DNA of 64,000 nt from Streptacidiphilus jiangxiensis (GCF_900109465.1 NZ_FOAZ01000010.1:186001-250000); one strand, 5' to 3'; numbered from the stretch's first letter, positions 25,513-38,201 are shown. Numbers and translations are program-made. The notes: generated from the letters alone by a model not told the origin.

Positions 25513-27840
25513 ATGGGCAGCAGTGACAGAGGCATGGACGATCCGGACAGCCTGGCCAATCCCATGGACGGTGGCACCCTCGAAGCCGAGGACCGGGCCG
25601 AAGGAGGCGGAATGGGCGCCAGCGGGCGCGATCGACGCCGCGCCAAGAAGGCGGCGCGGAAGGCGAGGCGCAAGGCGCTCCCCTGGTACCGGCGGATCAT
25701 CCCCACCTGGCGGATGGCCCTGGGGGGCCTGCTCACGGCGGTGCTGCTGGGCGTGGCCGCCTTCGTCGGCATCTACCTGAGCGTCGAACCGCCGAACGCC
25801 AACGCCGCCGCGGTCGCCCAGGCGAACATCTACTACTACAACGACGGCAAGACCGTGATCGGGCAGACCGGCGAGACGAACCGGATCATCATCCCGCTCA
25901 ACCAGATCTCGCCCGAGATGCAGCACGCCGCGGTCTCCGCCGAGGACCGCACGTTCTACTCGAACCAGGGCGTCAGCCTCACCGGCATGGCCCGCGCCGC
26001 CTGGGACACCGCCCGCGGCCAGGGCGTCCAGGGTGGTTCGACGATCACGCAGCAGTATGTGAAGAACTACTACCTGAACCAGAACCAGACGATCAGCCGG
26101 AAGATCAACGAGTTCTTCATCGCGCTGAAGGTGGACCGCACCGAGTCCAAGAGCGACATCCTGGCCGGGTACCTGAACACCTCCTACTTCGGCCGCGGCG
26201 CCTACGGCGTCCAGGCCGCCGCCCAGGCCTACTTCGGCATCAACGCCTCCCAGCTCAACGCCGAGCAGAGCGCCTACCTGGCCGCCCTGCTCCAGGCGCC
26301 GAGCGCCTACGACGTGAACTCCTCCACGACCACCCAGGCCGGCAAGCAGGCCGCGGTCAACCGCTGGAACTACGTCATGGACGGCATGACCAAGCTCGGC
26401 TACCTGAACGCGGCCGACCGCGCCAAGGCCACCTTCCCGACGGTCAAGAAGGCCGCCTCGGTCAAGGGCATGTCCGGGCAGGCCGGCTATCTGATCGACA
26501 TCGCCGACAACTACCTGTTCAGCAACAAGGTCATGACCCGGGACGAGCTGTCCCAGGGCGGCTGGAAGATCGTCACGACCTTCAGCAAGAGCGACCAGAA
26601 CGCGCTGGCGGGCTCGGTGAAGGACGAGCTGAGCGGCCTCAAGTCCAACTCGGCCAAGGCGAAGTACATCCGCGCGGGCGCCGCCTCCGTGGAGCCGTCC
26701 ACCGGCAAGGTCGTCGCCGCCTACGGCGGTCCGGACTACATCACCCAGCCGTACAACGACGCGCTGCGCGACGACATCGCGGAGGGCTCGACGTTCAAGG
26801 CCTTCACCCTGGCGGCTGCGCTGTCGCAGCACGCCACCACGCAGGACGGGCGCACCATCACCCCCTACACGACCTACGACGGCACCAGCGGCCGCCAGGT
26901 CATGGGCCTGCCGCCGAACGTCGCGGCCTACAACCCGCCCAACGAGGACGACATGAACTACGGCCAGATCAGCGTGGCCACGGCCATGGCGAAGTCGGTC
27001 AACTCCGTCTACGCGCAGATGGCCGCCGACGTCGGCCTGGACCAGGTGCGCCAGGCCGCGATCAACGCCGGGCTCCCGGCGGACACGCCGGGCATGAGCG
27101 CGGGCAACGCCTCGATCGCCCTGGGCACCTCGTCCCCGAACGCGATCGACCTGGCGGGCGCGTACGCGACCTTCGCCAACCACGGCATGCAGATCACCCC
27201 GTGGTCGGTGCAGTCGGTCAGCCAGGACGGCGAGTCCAAGACCATGCCGCAGCACTCCGCGAAGCAGGCCTTCGACCGCAGCGTGGCGGACACCGTGACG
27301 CAGGTCCTGCAGGGCGTCGTCAACAACGGCACCGGCTACGCCGCGCAGGCGCTCGGCCGCGACGCGGCGGGCAAGACCGGCACCACGGACGCGAACAAGT
27401 CCGCCTGGTTCGCCGGTTACACCCCGCAGCTCTCCACCGCCGTGGGCCTGTTCGCGCAGCTGCCGAACAACCACCAGATGTCGCTCGGCGACGCCGCGGG
27501 CATCTCCCGCGTCAACGGCGGCTCGTACCCGACGCAGATCTGGACGAACTACATGCAGCAGGCGCTCGCCGACCTGCCGGACGTCAGCTTCGACCTGCAG
27601 ACGGGCAGCTACTACACCGCCCCGACGCCGACCACCGTGCCGACCCCGTCGTCCACGGCCACCACCACCCCGACGCCGACCCCGACGCGGACTCCGATCA
27701 CCCCGAACCCGTGGCCGACCAGTCAGCCGACCACGCAGCCCACGACTCAACCGACGACCCAGCCGACCACGCAGCCCACGACGCCGCCGGCCACGCCGAC
27801 GACGAAGCCGTCACCGCAGAACGTGGTCCAGACGCCGTAG
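25513..27840 (+). CDS. Class A penicillin-binding protein (bifunctional peptidoglycan synthase)
   Basis: Cell-wall polymerase of 775 aa. An Arg/Lys-rich cytosolic start is followed by one membrane helix (about residues 68-90). The GT51 domain has the catalytic E144 in SAEDRTFYSNQG and QGGSTITQQYVKN. The transpeptidase domain has S426-T-F-K429, S495-V-N497 and K621-T-G-T. The C-terminal ~85 residues are a Pro/Thr/Ser tail with TTQP repeated four times, probably threading the wall. CGGAG lies nine bases before the ATG. The stop abuts the stop of the convergent GNAT gene. It matches the SCO2897-type PBP by recollection. Confidence 0.94.
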   Translation: MGSSDRGMDDPDSLANPMDGGTLEAEDRAEGGGMGASGRDRRRAKKAARKARRKALPWYRRIIPTWRMALGGLLTAVLLGVAAFVGIYLSVEPPNANAAAVAQANIYYYNDGKTVIGQTGETNRIIIPLNQISPEMQHAAVSAEDRTFYSNQGVSLTGMARAAWDTARGQGVQGGSTITQQYVKNYYLNQNQTISRKINEFFIALKVDRTESKSDILAGYLNTSYFGRGAYGVQAAAQAYFGINASQLNAEQSAYLAALLQAPSAYDVNSSTTTQAGKQAAVNRWNYVMDGMTKLGYLNAADRAKATFPTVKKAASVKGMSGQAGYLIDIADNYLFSNKVMTRDELSQGGWKIVTTFSKSDQNALAGSVKDELSGLKSNSAKAKYIRAGAASVEPSTGKVVAAYGGPDYITQPYNDALRDDIAEGSTFKAFTLAAALSQHATTQDGRTITPYTTYDGTSGRQVMGLPPNVAAYNPPNEDDMNYGQISVATAMAKSVNSVYAQMAADVGLDQVRQAAINAGLPADTPGMSAGNASIALGTSSPNAIDLAGAYATFANHGMQITPWSVQSVSQDGESKTMPQHSAKQAFDRSVADTVTQVLQGVVNNGTGYAAQALGRDAAGKTGTTDANKSAWFAGYTPQLSTAVGLFAQLPNNHQMSLGDAAGISRVNGGSYPTQIWTNYMQQALADLPDVSFDLQTGSYYTAPTPTTVPTPSSTATTTPTPTPTRTPITPNPWPTSQPTTQPTTQPTTQPTTQPTTPPATPTTKPSPQNVVQTP

Positions 27841-28329
27841 TCACCGCGTCCCGGAAGTGGGCTCCAGCCGACGCTCGAAGAGCATCAGGCTGGAGCCCTC
27901 GCCGTTGTAGCCGTCGACGGGGCCGGTGACGGAGAAGCCCATGGCGGTGTGGAACGCGATCGACCCGTGGTTGACGGGCGAGGTCACCGCCCGCACCACG
28001 TCGCGCCCGGCCGCGGCCGCCTCGGCGAAGAACTCCCGGTACAGCCGCCCCGCGAGCCCGCTGCCCCGCAGCGCCGGGTCGACCCCGACGAAGTGGATGT
28101 ACGCCTCCTGCGCCAGCGAGGGCGACAGGAACGCGATCAGGAACCCGGCGAGCGACCCGTCGGGGTGCTCGGCGACGCGGCTGGTGGCGTGGAAGTGCTC
28201 CAGGTAGAGCCGCGGCAGCGTGGCCTTGATCGGCCGCCCCCACCACGTGTCGACCACGGCGACGATCGCGTCGTAGTCGGCAGGTCGGGCCTGGCGGACC
28301 GTCAGGTCCCGGAAAGCATCGAAGGGCAT
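27841..28329 (-). CDS. GNAT-family N-acetyltransferase
   Basis: Cytosolic acyltransferase of 162 aa. The acetyl-CoA loop is VDPALRGSGLAGRLYREFF, and NHGSIAFHTAMGFSVTG is the second conserved block. Strand order fits the GNAT fold. The ATG at 28329 has AGGA nine bases upstream, and this whole initiation region lies in a perfect 12-bp inverted repeat, so translation may be structure-controlled. It follows the beta-propeller gene by 29 bases. The acceptor is unknown. Confidence 0.86.
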   Translation of the reverse strand: MPFDAFRDLTVRQARPADYDAIVAVVDTWWGRPIKATLPRLYLEHFHATSRVAEHPDGSLAGFLIAFLSPSLAQEAYIHFVGVDPALRGSGLAGRLYREFFAEAAAAGRDVVRAVTSPVNHGSIAFHTAMGFSVTGPVDGYNGEGSSLMLFERRLEPTSGTR

Positions 28330-28352
28330 GGAGCACATCCTGCTCCATGCCC
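28324..28352 (-). promoter_or_regulatory. Perfect hairpin covering the GNAT start codon
   Basis: GGGCATGGAGCA and its exact complement flank the loop CATCC. In the minus-strand RNA the 3' arm contains the AUG of the GNAT gene. It begins seven bases after the stop of the upstream gene. Without a T-run it is an unusual terminator; occlusion of initiation is the alternative. Confidence 0.6.
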
Positions 28353-28358
28353 TCTCCC

Positions 28359-30128
28359 TCAGACGAGCAGGTCGTAGCTCTGCCAGCCGCCACCAACCAG
28401 CACCCGTGGGAGGTACGGAACGCCGACCTCGCCCGTGCCGGTGTACAGCCACAGCCTGCCGGCTCCATCGCGGGCGACCAGCCCGTCGTGCCCCGAGGAC
28501 GAGGCATCGCCCGACTGCACGACGGTGTTGTAGATCTGCCAGCCGCCGCCGACCCGGACCCGCTTCGTGGTGTTCTCCTCCCACCGGTAGAGATCGGGCA
28601 CCAGCCAGAGGACACCCGAGCCGTCCCGGGCCGCGAACCACTGCTGGCGGGCGAGGCGCCCGGCGCCCGTCACGGTGGAGTACCCGCGCAGCGGCTCGGC
28701 CGTCCCTCCGGCGGCGCTGAAGGGACTGCTCGCCTTTCCGGTGCCGATGAGGAAGACGGTCGGGTTGCCGCCGTAGTCCACGACATCGGCCAGACCGTCG
28801 CCTTCGAGCGGACCGTTCGCAGCCAACCGGTTCGTGGTCCCGACGACGGGCACGCTCGCCGGAACGCGGGGCCGGAACGGGGCCGAGGCGTTGCCGGTCC
28901 CCTGGTACAGCCACAGGTGGCCGGTGCGGTCCCGGGCGATCAGGTCGTCGTGTCCGTCCTTGCTGAGGTCGCCGGAGGCGACCAAGCTGGTGTAGACCAT
29001 CCAGCCGCCGCCCACGCGGATCCGGTGGCCGTACGGCGCGGCGGCGCGCCCGGTGCCGGGAAAGAGCCACAGGACACCGGCGCGGTCCCGTGCGAGGAGA
29101 TCGGGCCTGCCGTCCCCGGTGAAGTCGTGGGTCAGGCACTCCCCGCGCCGGATGGTGAACGCCTGCTGCCGGTCGGTCAGTACCTGGCCGTTCCCGGCCG
29201 TGACGGCGATGTCGGCGTCGAGGGTCGCCGGCGGGAGCGTGCAGTCGGCGTCAAGGGTGAGCTGCCAGTAGTAGTTGGGCTGTGCCCCACTGCCGATCGT
29301 GGCCGGCGCGAAGTCCTGCGGCGGCAACGCGAGACTGAGGGAGCCGTCCGGGTTGGCCGTCCATGCGGCCGCAGGGACCAGGTTGTCGGTGCCCACGCCG
29401 GCCCCCGGCTCCAGGCCGGCCGCCACCTGCGCCGCGGTGTATCCGGCCGCGCGCAGTTGCGCCGCACTGACGGTGACCACCGCCCGGGCACCCACCAGGC
29501 CGGGGCTGACGGCGGGATCGACGTCCAGCATGTAGGAGTTCGGCGTCGTGGTCTGCACGATCGGCATCGCGCTGGTGAAACCGTTGCCGGTGCCGGCGGT
29601 GCTCTGCCAGGTGGTCGCGTCGCTCACGTCGACGATCGGGGCCGTGACCGGCGCGCTGCTCGCCTCGACCTGACCCGACGCGTGGTCCACCAGTTCCGCG
29701 GTCATGGTCACCGGCACGTACGTGCCGAGCGGCTCGCGCAGGTCGATCTGTCGGTCCAGGACCTGCCCGGCGGTCAGCGTCGTGCCGTAGGGGACGTGGA
29801 GACGGACGGTGACGGTCGTCCCGGAGGCGTCCGTCACCACGGTGGACGGTTCGAGCACCTGGTTGCCGGTGAAGGCGGTCAGTCCCGGGGTCGAGGCGTG
29901 GAAGACGTACACGACGTCGGCGGGAGCCGCAGGCAACTGCCCGAGGGTGACGTCGAGATGGTAGGGCTCGGCAACCGAGTAGTACGCGGGGCCCTGAAGA
30001 CTGATGGCCGCAGGGCTCTGGTCGACTGCAGCGCTCTGGTCGGCCGAGGCCGGAGCGGCGGGAGCGAGGCAGAGCAGGCAAGCGGCGCCCGCCGCGAGCA
30101 GGCGCGGGCCAGCGGAACGAAGACGCAT
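28359..30128 (-). CDS. Secreted VCBS/FG-GAP beta-propeller protein
   Basis: Exported protein of 589 aa. A signal peptide covers the first ~28 residues (ends near PAAPASA). The first half is beta-sandwich-like and has only two cysteines near its end. The second half has repeated units such as HDFTGDGRPDLLARDRAG and SGDLSKDGHDDLIARDRTG, the FG-GAP/VCBS pattern with calcium-binding Asp/Gly loops and a following LWL(F/Y)xGTG. AGGAGGGG is well placed before the ATG. A surface-binding or adhesive role is usual for such propellers. No enzymatic motif was found. Confidence 0.85.
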   Translation of the reverse strand: MRLRSAGPRLLAAGAACLLCLAPAAPASADQSAAVDQSPAAISLQGPAYYSVAEPYHLDVTLGQLPAAPADVVYVFHASTPGLTAFTGNQVLEPSTVVTDASGTTVTVRLHVPYGTTLTAGQVLDRQIDLREPLGTYVPVTMTAELVDHASGQVEASSAPVTAPIVDVSDATTWQSTAGTGNGFTSAMPIVQTTTPNSYMLDVDPAVSPGLVGARAVVTVSAAQLRAAGYTAAQVAAGLEPGAGVGTDNLVPAAAWTANPDGSLSLALPPQDFAPATIGSGAQPNYYWQLTLDADCTLPPATLDADIAVTAGNGQVLTDRQQAFTIRRGECLTHDFTGDGRPDLLARDRAGVLWLFPGTGRAAAPYGHRIRVGGGWMVYTSLVASGDLSKDGHDDLIARDRTGHLWLYQGTGNASAPFRPRVPASVPVVGTTNRLAANGPLEGDGLADVVDYGGNPTVFLIGTGKASSPFSAAGGTAEPLRGYSTVTGAGRLARQQWFAARDGSGVLWLVPDLYRWEENTTKRVRVGGGWQIYNTVVQSGDASSSGHDGLVARDGAGRLWLYTGTGEVGVPYLPRVLVGGGWQSYDLLV

Positions 30129-30234
30129 TGGACGATCCCCTCCTGGCGGCCCGCACCCCGGCAGAGGCAGATGGACCGCGCTCGAACGACTGGCAGCGCG
30201 GTGATCATAGAGCCTCGCCCGACCCGGAAGGCAG

Positions 30235-30274
30235 GAGGGGCTGCCACCGGTCGTCGCACCGGCGGCAGCCCCTC
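30235..30274 (-). terminator. Terminator after lipoamide dehydrogenase
   Basis: A 17-bp stem (30235-30251 with 30258-30274, one mismatch) and a 6-base loop, 18 bases past the stop of the minus-strand gene at 30292. Confidence 0.82.
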
Positions 30275-30291
30275 GCCCAGGAGGTTCGGGC

Positions 30292-31695
<1,404 letters not shown>

Positions 31696-31865
31696 GCCTC
31701 GGACTCTACGCCCAACCGGGGCCCGCCACCTCGGCTGTGATCGACGTGACAGTCGGGTGGCGCACGCGGCCCCGGTCCCGGCCGTCCCCTGGCTCCTCCG
31801 TCCGCGTGAGGCCGTTTCCGGCGAGTCAGAGCGGCGCCGACCGCCCTCGGCAGGAAGATGCCGTC

Positions 31866-33494
31866 ATGGGTGACAAATCGGAAGAATCGACCGGCCTGGG
31901 CGGCGCATCGGGACTGGTCCTGCTGACGCTGGCCTCGGGACAGTTCGTCATGGCGCTCGACAGCTCCGTGATGAACGTGTCGATCGCGACCGTGGCGCAC
32001 GACGTGGGCACCTCGGTGACCGGGATCCAGGGCGCGATCACGGCTTACACGCTGGTGATGGCCGTGCTCATGATTCCCGGCGGCAAGGTCGGGGAGATCA
32101 TCGGCCGCAAACGCGCGTTCATGATCGGCTGCGTGGTCTACGGCTGCGGCTCCTTCACCACCGCGCTCGCACCGAACCTGCCCGTGCTGCTGCTGGGCTG
32201 GTCCTTCCTGGAGGGCGTCGGCGCGGCGCTGATCCTGCCGGCGATCGTGGCCCTGGTCGCCTCGAACTTCACCAAGCAGCAGCGCCCGGCCGCCTACGGG
32301 CTGGTCGCGGCGGCCGGCGCCATCGCGATCGCCCTCGGACCGCTCATCGGCGGCATCGCGACGACCTACTTCTCCTGGCGCTGGGTCTTCGTGGGCGAGG
32401 TCGTGGTGATTCTCGGCATCCTCCTGCTCGCGCGTCGCATGGCCGACGCGGTGCCCGACCGGTCCCCTCGCATCGACGTGGTCGGCGCCGTCCTGTCGGC
32501 GCTCGGCCTCGGCCTGTTCGTCTTCGGCGTGCTCCGTTCGAGCGGCTGGGGCTGGTTCGTCCCCAAGCCCGGCGGGCCGTCCTGGTTCGGCCTCTCACCG
32601 GTCGTCTGGCTGATGCTGGCGGGCCTGCTGGTGCTGTGGCTGTTCCTCCGCTGGGAGGCCCGCCTCACGACGCAGGGCCGGGAGCCGCTGGTCGACCAGG
32701 CGATGCTGCACAACCGTCAGCTCACAGGCGGACTGACGATGTTCTTCTTCCAGTACCTGATGCTGATGGGCGTGTTCTTCGTCGTGCCGCTCTATCTGTC
32801 GGTGGCACTGGGCCTGTCCGCGCTCGCCACGGGCGTGCGGATCCTGCCCTTGTCACTCACGCTGCTGGCGGGGGCCGTCGGCATCCCGCGCCTCTTCCCC
32901 GACGTGTCGCCGCGCCGCGTCGTGCGCTACGGCCTGCTCGCGATGGTGGCCGGCGCGGCGGTGCTGATGGCGACCCTGAAGCCCAGCTCGGGGGCGGCGG
33001 CCACCACCGTGCCGCTCCTGCTGATCGGCCTGGGCATGGGCGCTCTCGCCTCCCAACTCGGATCGGTCACCGTCTCCGCGGTCCCGGACGAGCAGAGCGC
33101 CGACGTCGGAGGCATCCAGAACACCGTCACCAACCTCGGCGCCTCCATCGGCACGGCACTCGCCGGATCGGTCATGATCGGGGTGCTCACCTCGTCGTTC
33201 CTGACGAACGTGGAGCAGAGCCCAGCCATCCCCGACCGGGTCAAGGCCCACGCCACGGAGCAGCTCGCCGGTGGCATTCCGTTCCTGTCGGACGCCCAGC
33301 TCCGGGCCGCCCTCGACCAGGCGGGGGCGAACTCGCAGGTGACCCAGGCGGCGCTCGACGCCAACGCGGACGCTCGGATCGACGGCCTGAAGGTCGCCCT
33401 GGCGATCCTCGCGTTCGTCGGGCTCATCGGGCTGTTCTTCGTGCAGCGCATCCCGACGACGCAGCCCGGTTCGACCGACCGCCCGGGCAGCTGA
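31866..33494 (+). CDS. MFS transporter of the DHA2 (14-helix) family
   Basis: Proton-driven multidrug-type efflux protein of 542 aa. The N-terminal QFVMALDSSVMNVSIATV is the DHA2 motif D1 region, and GGKVGEIIGRKR is MFS motif A. PAIVALVASNF precedes the antiporter helix with the GPLIGG motif C. A hydrophilic periplasmic segment lies before the last helix. GGAAG precedes the ATG at 31866. It is divergent from lpdA. No local repressor is linked. Confidence 0.9.
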   Translation: MGDKSEESTGLGGASGLVLLTLASGQFVMALDSSVMNVSIATVAHDVGTSVTGIQGAITAYTLVMAVLMIPGGKVGEIIGRKRAFMIGCVVYGCGSFTTALAPNLPVLLLGWSFLEGVGAALILPAIVALVASNFTKQQRPAAYGLVAAAGAIAIALGPLIGGIATTYFSWRWVFVGEVVVILGILLLARRMADAVPDRSPRIDVVGAVLSALGLGLFVFGVLRSSGWGWFVPKPGGPSWFGLSPVVWLMLAGLLVLWLFLRWEARLTTQGREPLVDQAMLHNRQLTGGLTMFFFQYLMLMGVFFVVPLYLSVALGLSALATGVRILPLSLTLLAGAVGIPRLFPDVSPRRVVRYGLLAMVAGAAVLMATLKPSSGAAATTVPLLLIGLGMGALASQLGSVTVSAVPDEQSADVGGIQNTVTNLGASIGTALAGSVMIGVLTSSFLTNVEQSPAIPDRVKAHATEQLAGGIPFLSDAQLRAALDQAGANSQVTQAALDANADARIDGLKVALAILAFVGLIGLFFVQRIPTTQPGSTDRPGS

Positions 33495-33573
33495 TCCCCG
33501 GCGGGCCGCCGGCAGAACCGGCTTCCGCTCCAGGTACAGCCTCCCGTGCTGATGCCGTCGGCGTCGCGTGTGC
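33495..33573. other. Spacer after the DHA2 transporter
   Basis: First part of the 553-base stretch (33495-34047) that lacks a confident gene. The two weak candidates in the rest are listed separately. No clear terminator hairpin was found here. Confidence 0.4.
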
Positions 33574-33786
33574 TCACCAGGTCCTGCCTGCCTGCTCCCG
33601 GATCATGTGGTTGATCCGGAGGTCGGCAGCTGCATCCCGGACCTCGTCGGTCACGCCGGGGGCACCCGCCTGGATGCGGGTGGCGGCCTCGGTCAGCGCG
33701 AGCGCCGCCGCTCCTCCTCGGCGTGGTTCCGTCAGCCTTGTTCCTTCAGCGGTTACCTGGACCCGTCCGGGCCCGACATCACCCAT
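33574..33786 (-). CDS. Possible small hypothetical protein
   Basis: A 70-codon frame starting at ATG 33786. The last 40 codons have the GC-rich third positions of real genes here and read as an amphipathic segment (TRIQAGAPGVTDEVRDAAAD), but the first 25 codons do not, and no ribosome site precedes the start. It may be a gene remnant. I do not recognise it. Confidence 0.3.
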   Translation of the reverse strand: MGDVGPGRVQVTAEGTRLTEPRRGGAAALALTEAATRIQAGAPGVTDEVRDAAADLRINHMIREQAGRTW

Positions 33787-33815
33787 GACGGAGCGGCTTC
33801 GGGGAAGGTGACAAC

Positions 33816-33961
33816 ATGTTCGAGACCGGCTCGACGGACCCGGTGGCCGAGGCGTGGCTGCGACTCTCCCGTCAGGAGACGGCGGCCATCGAGAACCTCG
33901 CCGGCTGGCTCTTGCCGGCGATGGTTCCATCACGGCCGATGCGTCGCGCGTCGCCAGGTAA
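33816..33961 (+). pseudogene. Small ORF, probably frameshifted
   Basis: ATG 33816 has an excellent ribosome site (GGGGAAGG, seven bases). About 34 codons follow with normal codon use (MFETGSTDPVAEAWLRLSRQ onward). Third-position GC then drops in this frame, while the +2 frame becomes gene-like (GDGSITADASRVAR) and stops at TAA 33959-33961. A single indel near 33915-33920 would explain this. If unbroken, the frame runs on to 34418 across two genes on the other strand, which is unlikely. Confidence 0.35.
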
Positions 33962-34047
33962 GCCGGTTCAAGGAGGCCGGTCCACCGACCTGCCGAGCCA
34001 GGCAGCCGGCCTCGCGGCGGCGCGGCCGCGCGGTCTGCGGGAGAGGC

Positions 34048-34314
34048 TCAGTCGGCGTCGAGACCGAGCGTCTCCGGGAGCCGACGCAACGCCTCCCGGT
34101 TGTCCGGGTCGGGCTCGCTGTCAGCGATGCGCCCGAAGATCGCCGTCAGGTCGCCCCGCTCCTGGCCGGACAGCTCGGACAGCACGAACGAGACGTCCTC
34201 GACGAGGTTGCCGGCCATCGCCGGGTCCATGTCCTCGGCGCTGCTGTTCTCGATGCTCACCAGGAGCTGTCCCAGCGCCTGAACGACCTTCTCCGTCAAC
34301 GCGACGTCGCCCAT
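34048..34314 (-). CDS. Small acidic helical protein, conserved hypothetical
   Basis: Protein of 88 aa, mostly helical and acidic, with no cysteine or signal. GGAGGGG is four bases before the ATG. It follows the GroES-like gene by 13 bases, so the two are probably one transcript. I do not recognise a named domain. Confidence 0.72.
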   Translation of the reverse strand: MGDVALTEKVVQALGQLLVSIENSSAEDMDPAMAGNLVEDVSFVLSELSGQERGDLTAIFGRIADSEPDPDNREALRRLPETLGLDAD

Positions 34315-34327
34315 CCGACCCCTCCGC

Positions 34328-34702
34328 CTACAGGTACAGGCCCGTGCTCGTGCCGTCCGCCTCGCTCACCCGCTCGGACGCGACCGCGTGGATGTCGCGC
34401 TCCCGCAGCAGCACGTAGATGGTGCCGCGGACCTCGACCTCGGCGCGGTCCTCCGGGTCGTACAGGACCCGGTCCCCCGGCTCGATGCTGCGCACGTTCT
34501 GGCCGACGGCCACGGCCTCGGCCCAGGCGCATCGCTTGGACAGCTCCGCGGTGGCCGGGATCAGGATGCCGCCGGTGGAGCGTCGCTCCCCCTCCGGGCC
34601 CTCGGTGCGGACCAGGACGCGGTCGTGCAGCATCCGGATCGGCAGCTTCTCGCCGAAGGAGGAGTCGTGCTTCTTCTTGCTCACAGTGTCGTCCGCACTC
34701 AC
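34328..34702 (-). CDS. GroES-like co-chaperonin family protein
   Basis: Protein of 124 aa with a Cpn10 fold: IRMLHDRVLVRTEGPEGERRSTGGILIP contains the start strand and mobile-loop region, and EPGDRVLYDPEDRAEVEVRGT the central barrel. It differs from canonical GroES by a charged N-terminal tail (SKKKHDSS) and a C-terminal extension with a Ser/Glu stretch. No groEL gene adjoins. It is therefore likely a secondary GroES-like protein of streptomycetes. GTG 34702 or GTG 34684 could be the start; neither has a strong ribosome site. Confidence 0.82.
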   Translation of the reverse strand: MSADDTVSKKKHDSSFGEKLPIRMLHDRVLVRTEGPEGERRSTGGILIPATAELSKRCAWAEAVAVGQNVRSIEPGDRVLYDPEDRAEVEVRGTIYVLLRERDIHAVASERVSEADGTSTGLYL

Positions 34703-34728
34703 GCAGAAACCGTACAGGCAGCCGGAGG

Positions 34729-35070
34729 CTACTTCTTCCGGCGCAACAGCACGAGACCGACCACCACCGCGCCGGCGACCGCCACGACGGGGATGATCCG
34801 CTCCTTGCGCGGCTGCCCCTTCTCGTCCACGAACTGCGCCCGCACCTGCTCCACACCACGGTTCACGGCCACGAACGCCTGACCGACCGTGCGGTCGACG
34901 GACGCCTTGGCCTGCGCCTTGGCCTGGCCGACGATCGTCGAGGGGTGGACGGCCACCGCCAGCTCGTCGAGCGTCGCGGCGAGCTGCGCCCGGGTGCGGG
35001 CGATGTCCGCCTCGATCTGGGCCGCGCTCCGCCGGTCCCGACTCTCGTCCCTGGTGCTGACCTCGCCCAC
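34729..35070 (-). CDS. DUF3618 membrane protein
   Basis: Protein of 113 aa. The N-terminal AQIEADIARTRAQLAATLDELA is the DUF3618 signature, followed by a basic amphipathic middle and one C-terminal membrane helix (VVAVAGAVVVGLVLL) with a RRKK tail. AGAGGG lies eight bases before the GTG at 35070. It is divergent from the peroxiredoxin gene, a common arrangement in Streptomyces. The role is unknown. Confidence 0.87.
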   Translation of the reverse strand: MGEVSTRDESRDRRSAAQIEADIARTRAQLAATLDELAVAVHPSTIVGQAKAQAKASVDRTVGQAFVAVNRGVEQVRAQFVDEKGQPRKERIIPVVAVAGAVVVGLVLLRRKK

Positions 35071-35205
35071 GAGGACACCCTCTCTCGCTCGCTCGCCGAC
35101 TGCTACTCCTTCTGGACAGTCTGTCAGGTCCCGCGCGCCCGCGCGCAGCGGCACCCCGCTGTGAGACACGCCGCAACCGGGCGCCCCGGGCGGTACCGTC
35201 GCAGC

Positions 35206-35673
35206 ATGAGTGCCCGACTTTCCCCCGGCGACGCCGCGCCCGCCTTCACCCTGCCCGACGCGGACGGCAAGGCCGTCTCGCTCGCGGACCACCTCGGCCG
35301 CAAGGTCATCGTCTACTTCTACCCGGCCGCACTGACACCGGGCTGCACCAAGCAGGCCTGCGACTTCACCGACAACCTGGACGCGCTGGCCGAGGCCGGC
35401 TACGACGTCATCGGCGTCTCCCCGGACAAGCCCGAGAAGCTCGCCAAGTTCCGGGAGAAGGAGCACCTCAAGGTCACCCTGGTGGGCGATCCGGAGAAGG
35501 AGGTGCTGCAGGCCTACGGCGCCTTCGGCGAGAAGACGATGTACGGCAAGACCGTCACCGGCGTCATCCGCTCCACCTTCGTCGTCGACGAGCAGGGCAA
35601 GGTCGAGCACGCCTTCTACAACGTGCGCGCCACCGGCCATGTCGCCAAGCTCATCAAGGACCTGAAGATCTGA
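35206..35673 (+). CDS. bcp: Thioredoxin-dependent peroxiredoxin of the Bcp/PrxQ type
   Basis: Reduces hydrogen peroxide and organic peroxides; 155 aa. LTPGCTKQACDF gives peroxidatic C47 and resolving C52 five residues later, the atypical 2-Cys PrxQ pattern. YFYPAALTPGCT and IRSTFVVDEQG are family blocks. No ribosome site is seen; TACCGT seven bases before the ATG could be a -10 box for a leaderless transcript. It is followed by a strong shared terminator. Confidence 0.95.
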   Translation: MSARLSPGDAAPAFTLPDADGKAVSLADHLGRKVIVYFYPAALTPGCTKQACDFTDNLDALAEAGYDVIGVSPDKPEKLAKFREKEHLKVTLVGDPEKEVLQAYGAFGEKTMYGKTVTGVIRSTFVVDEQGKVEHAFYNVRATGHVAKLIKDLKI

Positions 35674-35690
35674 TCCGCCGCAGACGCGAA

Positions 35691-35718
35691 GAGGGCCCCA
35701 GCGGATGCCGGGGCCCTC
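35691..35718. terminator. Bidirectional terminator between bcp and chitinase 1
   Basis: GAGGGCCCC and GGGGCCCTC close a 10-base loop. The genes on both sides converge on it. Confidence 0.85.
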
Positions 35719-35733
35719 TCGCATTGCCGCTGC

Positions 35734-38094
<2,361 letters not shown>

Positions 38095-38162
38095 GGTGCT
38101 ACTCCGTGGGTTGTGGGGGCTGTTTGCTGGTGCTGCGGTGGGGCTCGGTGGGGGTTTGGTGA

Positions 38163-38201
38163 CCACCCGCGCCGGGGTGTGGGGCCCTCCGGCGCGGGTG
38201 G
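38163..38201 (-). terminator. Hairpin between chitinase 2 and chitinase 1
   Basis: A perfect 13-bp stem (38163-38175 with 38189-38201) and a 13-base loop, 56 bases after the chitinase 2 stop. It has no T-run. A 15-bp tandem repeat (GGCCGAGTCGGGGTC and variants) occupies 38211-38240 just before it. Confidence 0.72.

Noticed and set aside
25450-27750. 766-codon open frame antisense to the penicillin-binding protein
   Set aside because: The plus-strand protein has all catalytic motifs; the antisense product is a low-complexity Arg/Gly/Val sequence.
27690-27800. TTQP-coding repeats at the end of the PBP gene as a separate DNA repeat feature
   Set aside because: They are the normal low-complexity tail of this PBP class.
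38153-38166. TTTGGTGACCACC before chitinase 1 as a DasR element
   Set aside because: The half-sites are too close (TGGTGACCA), three bases shorter than the 12-bp core.
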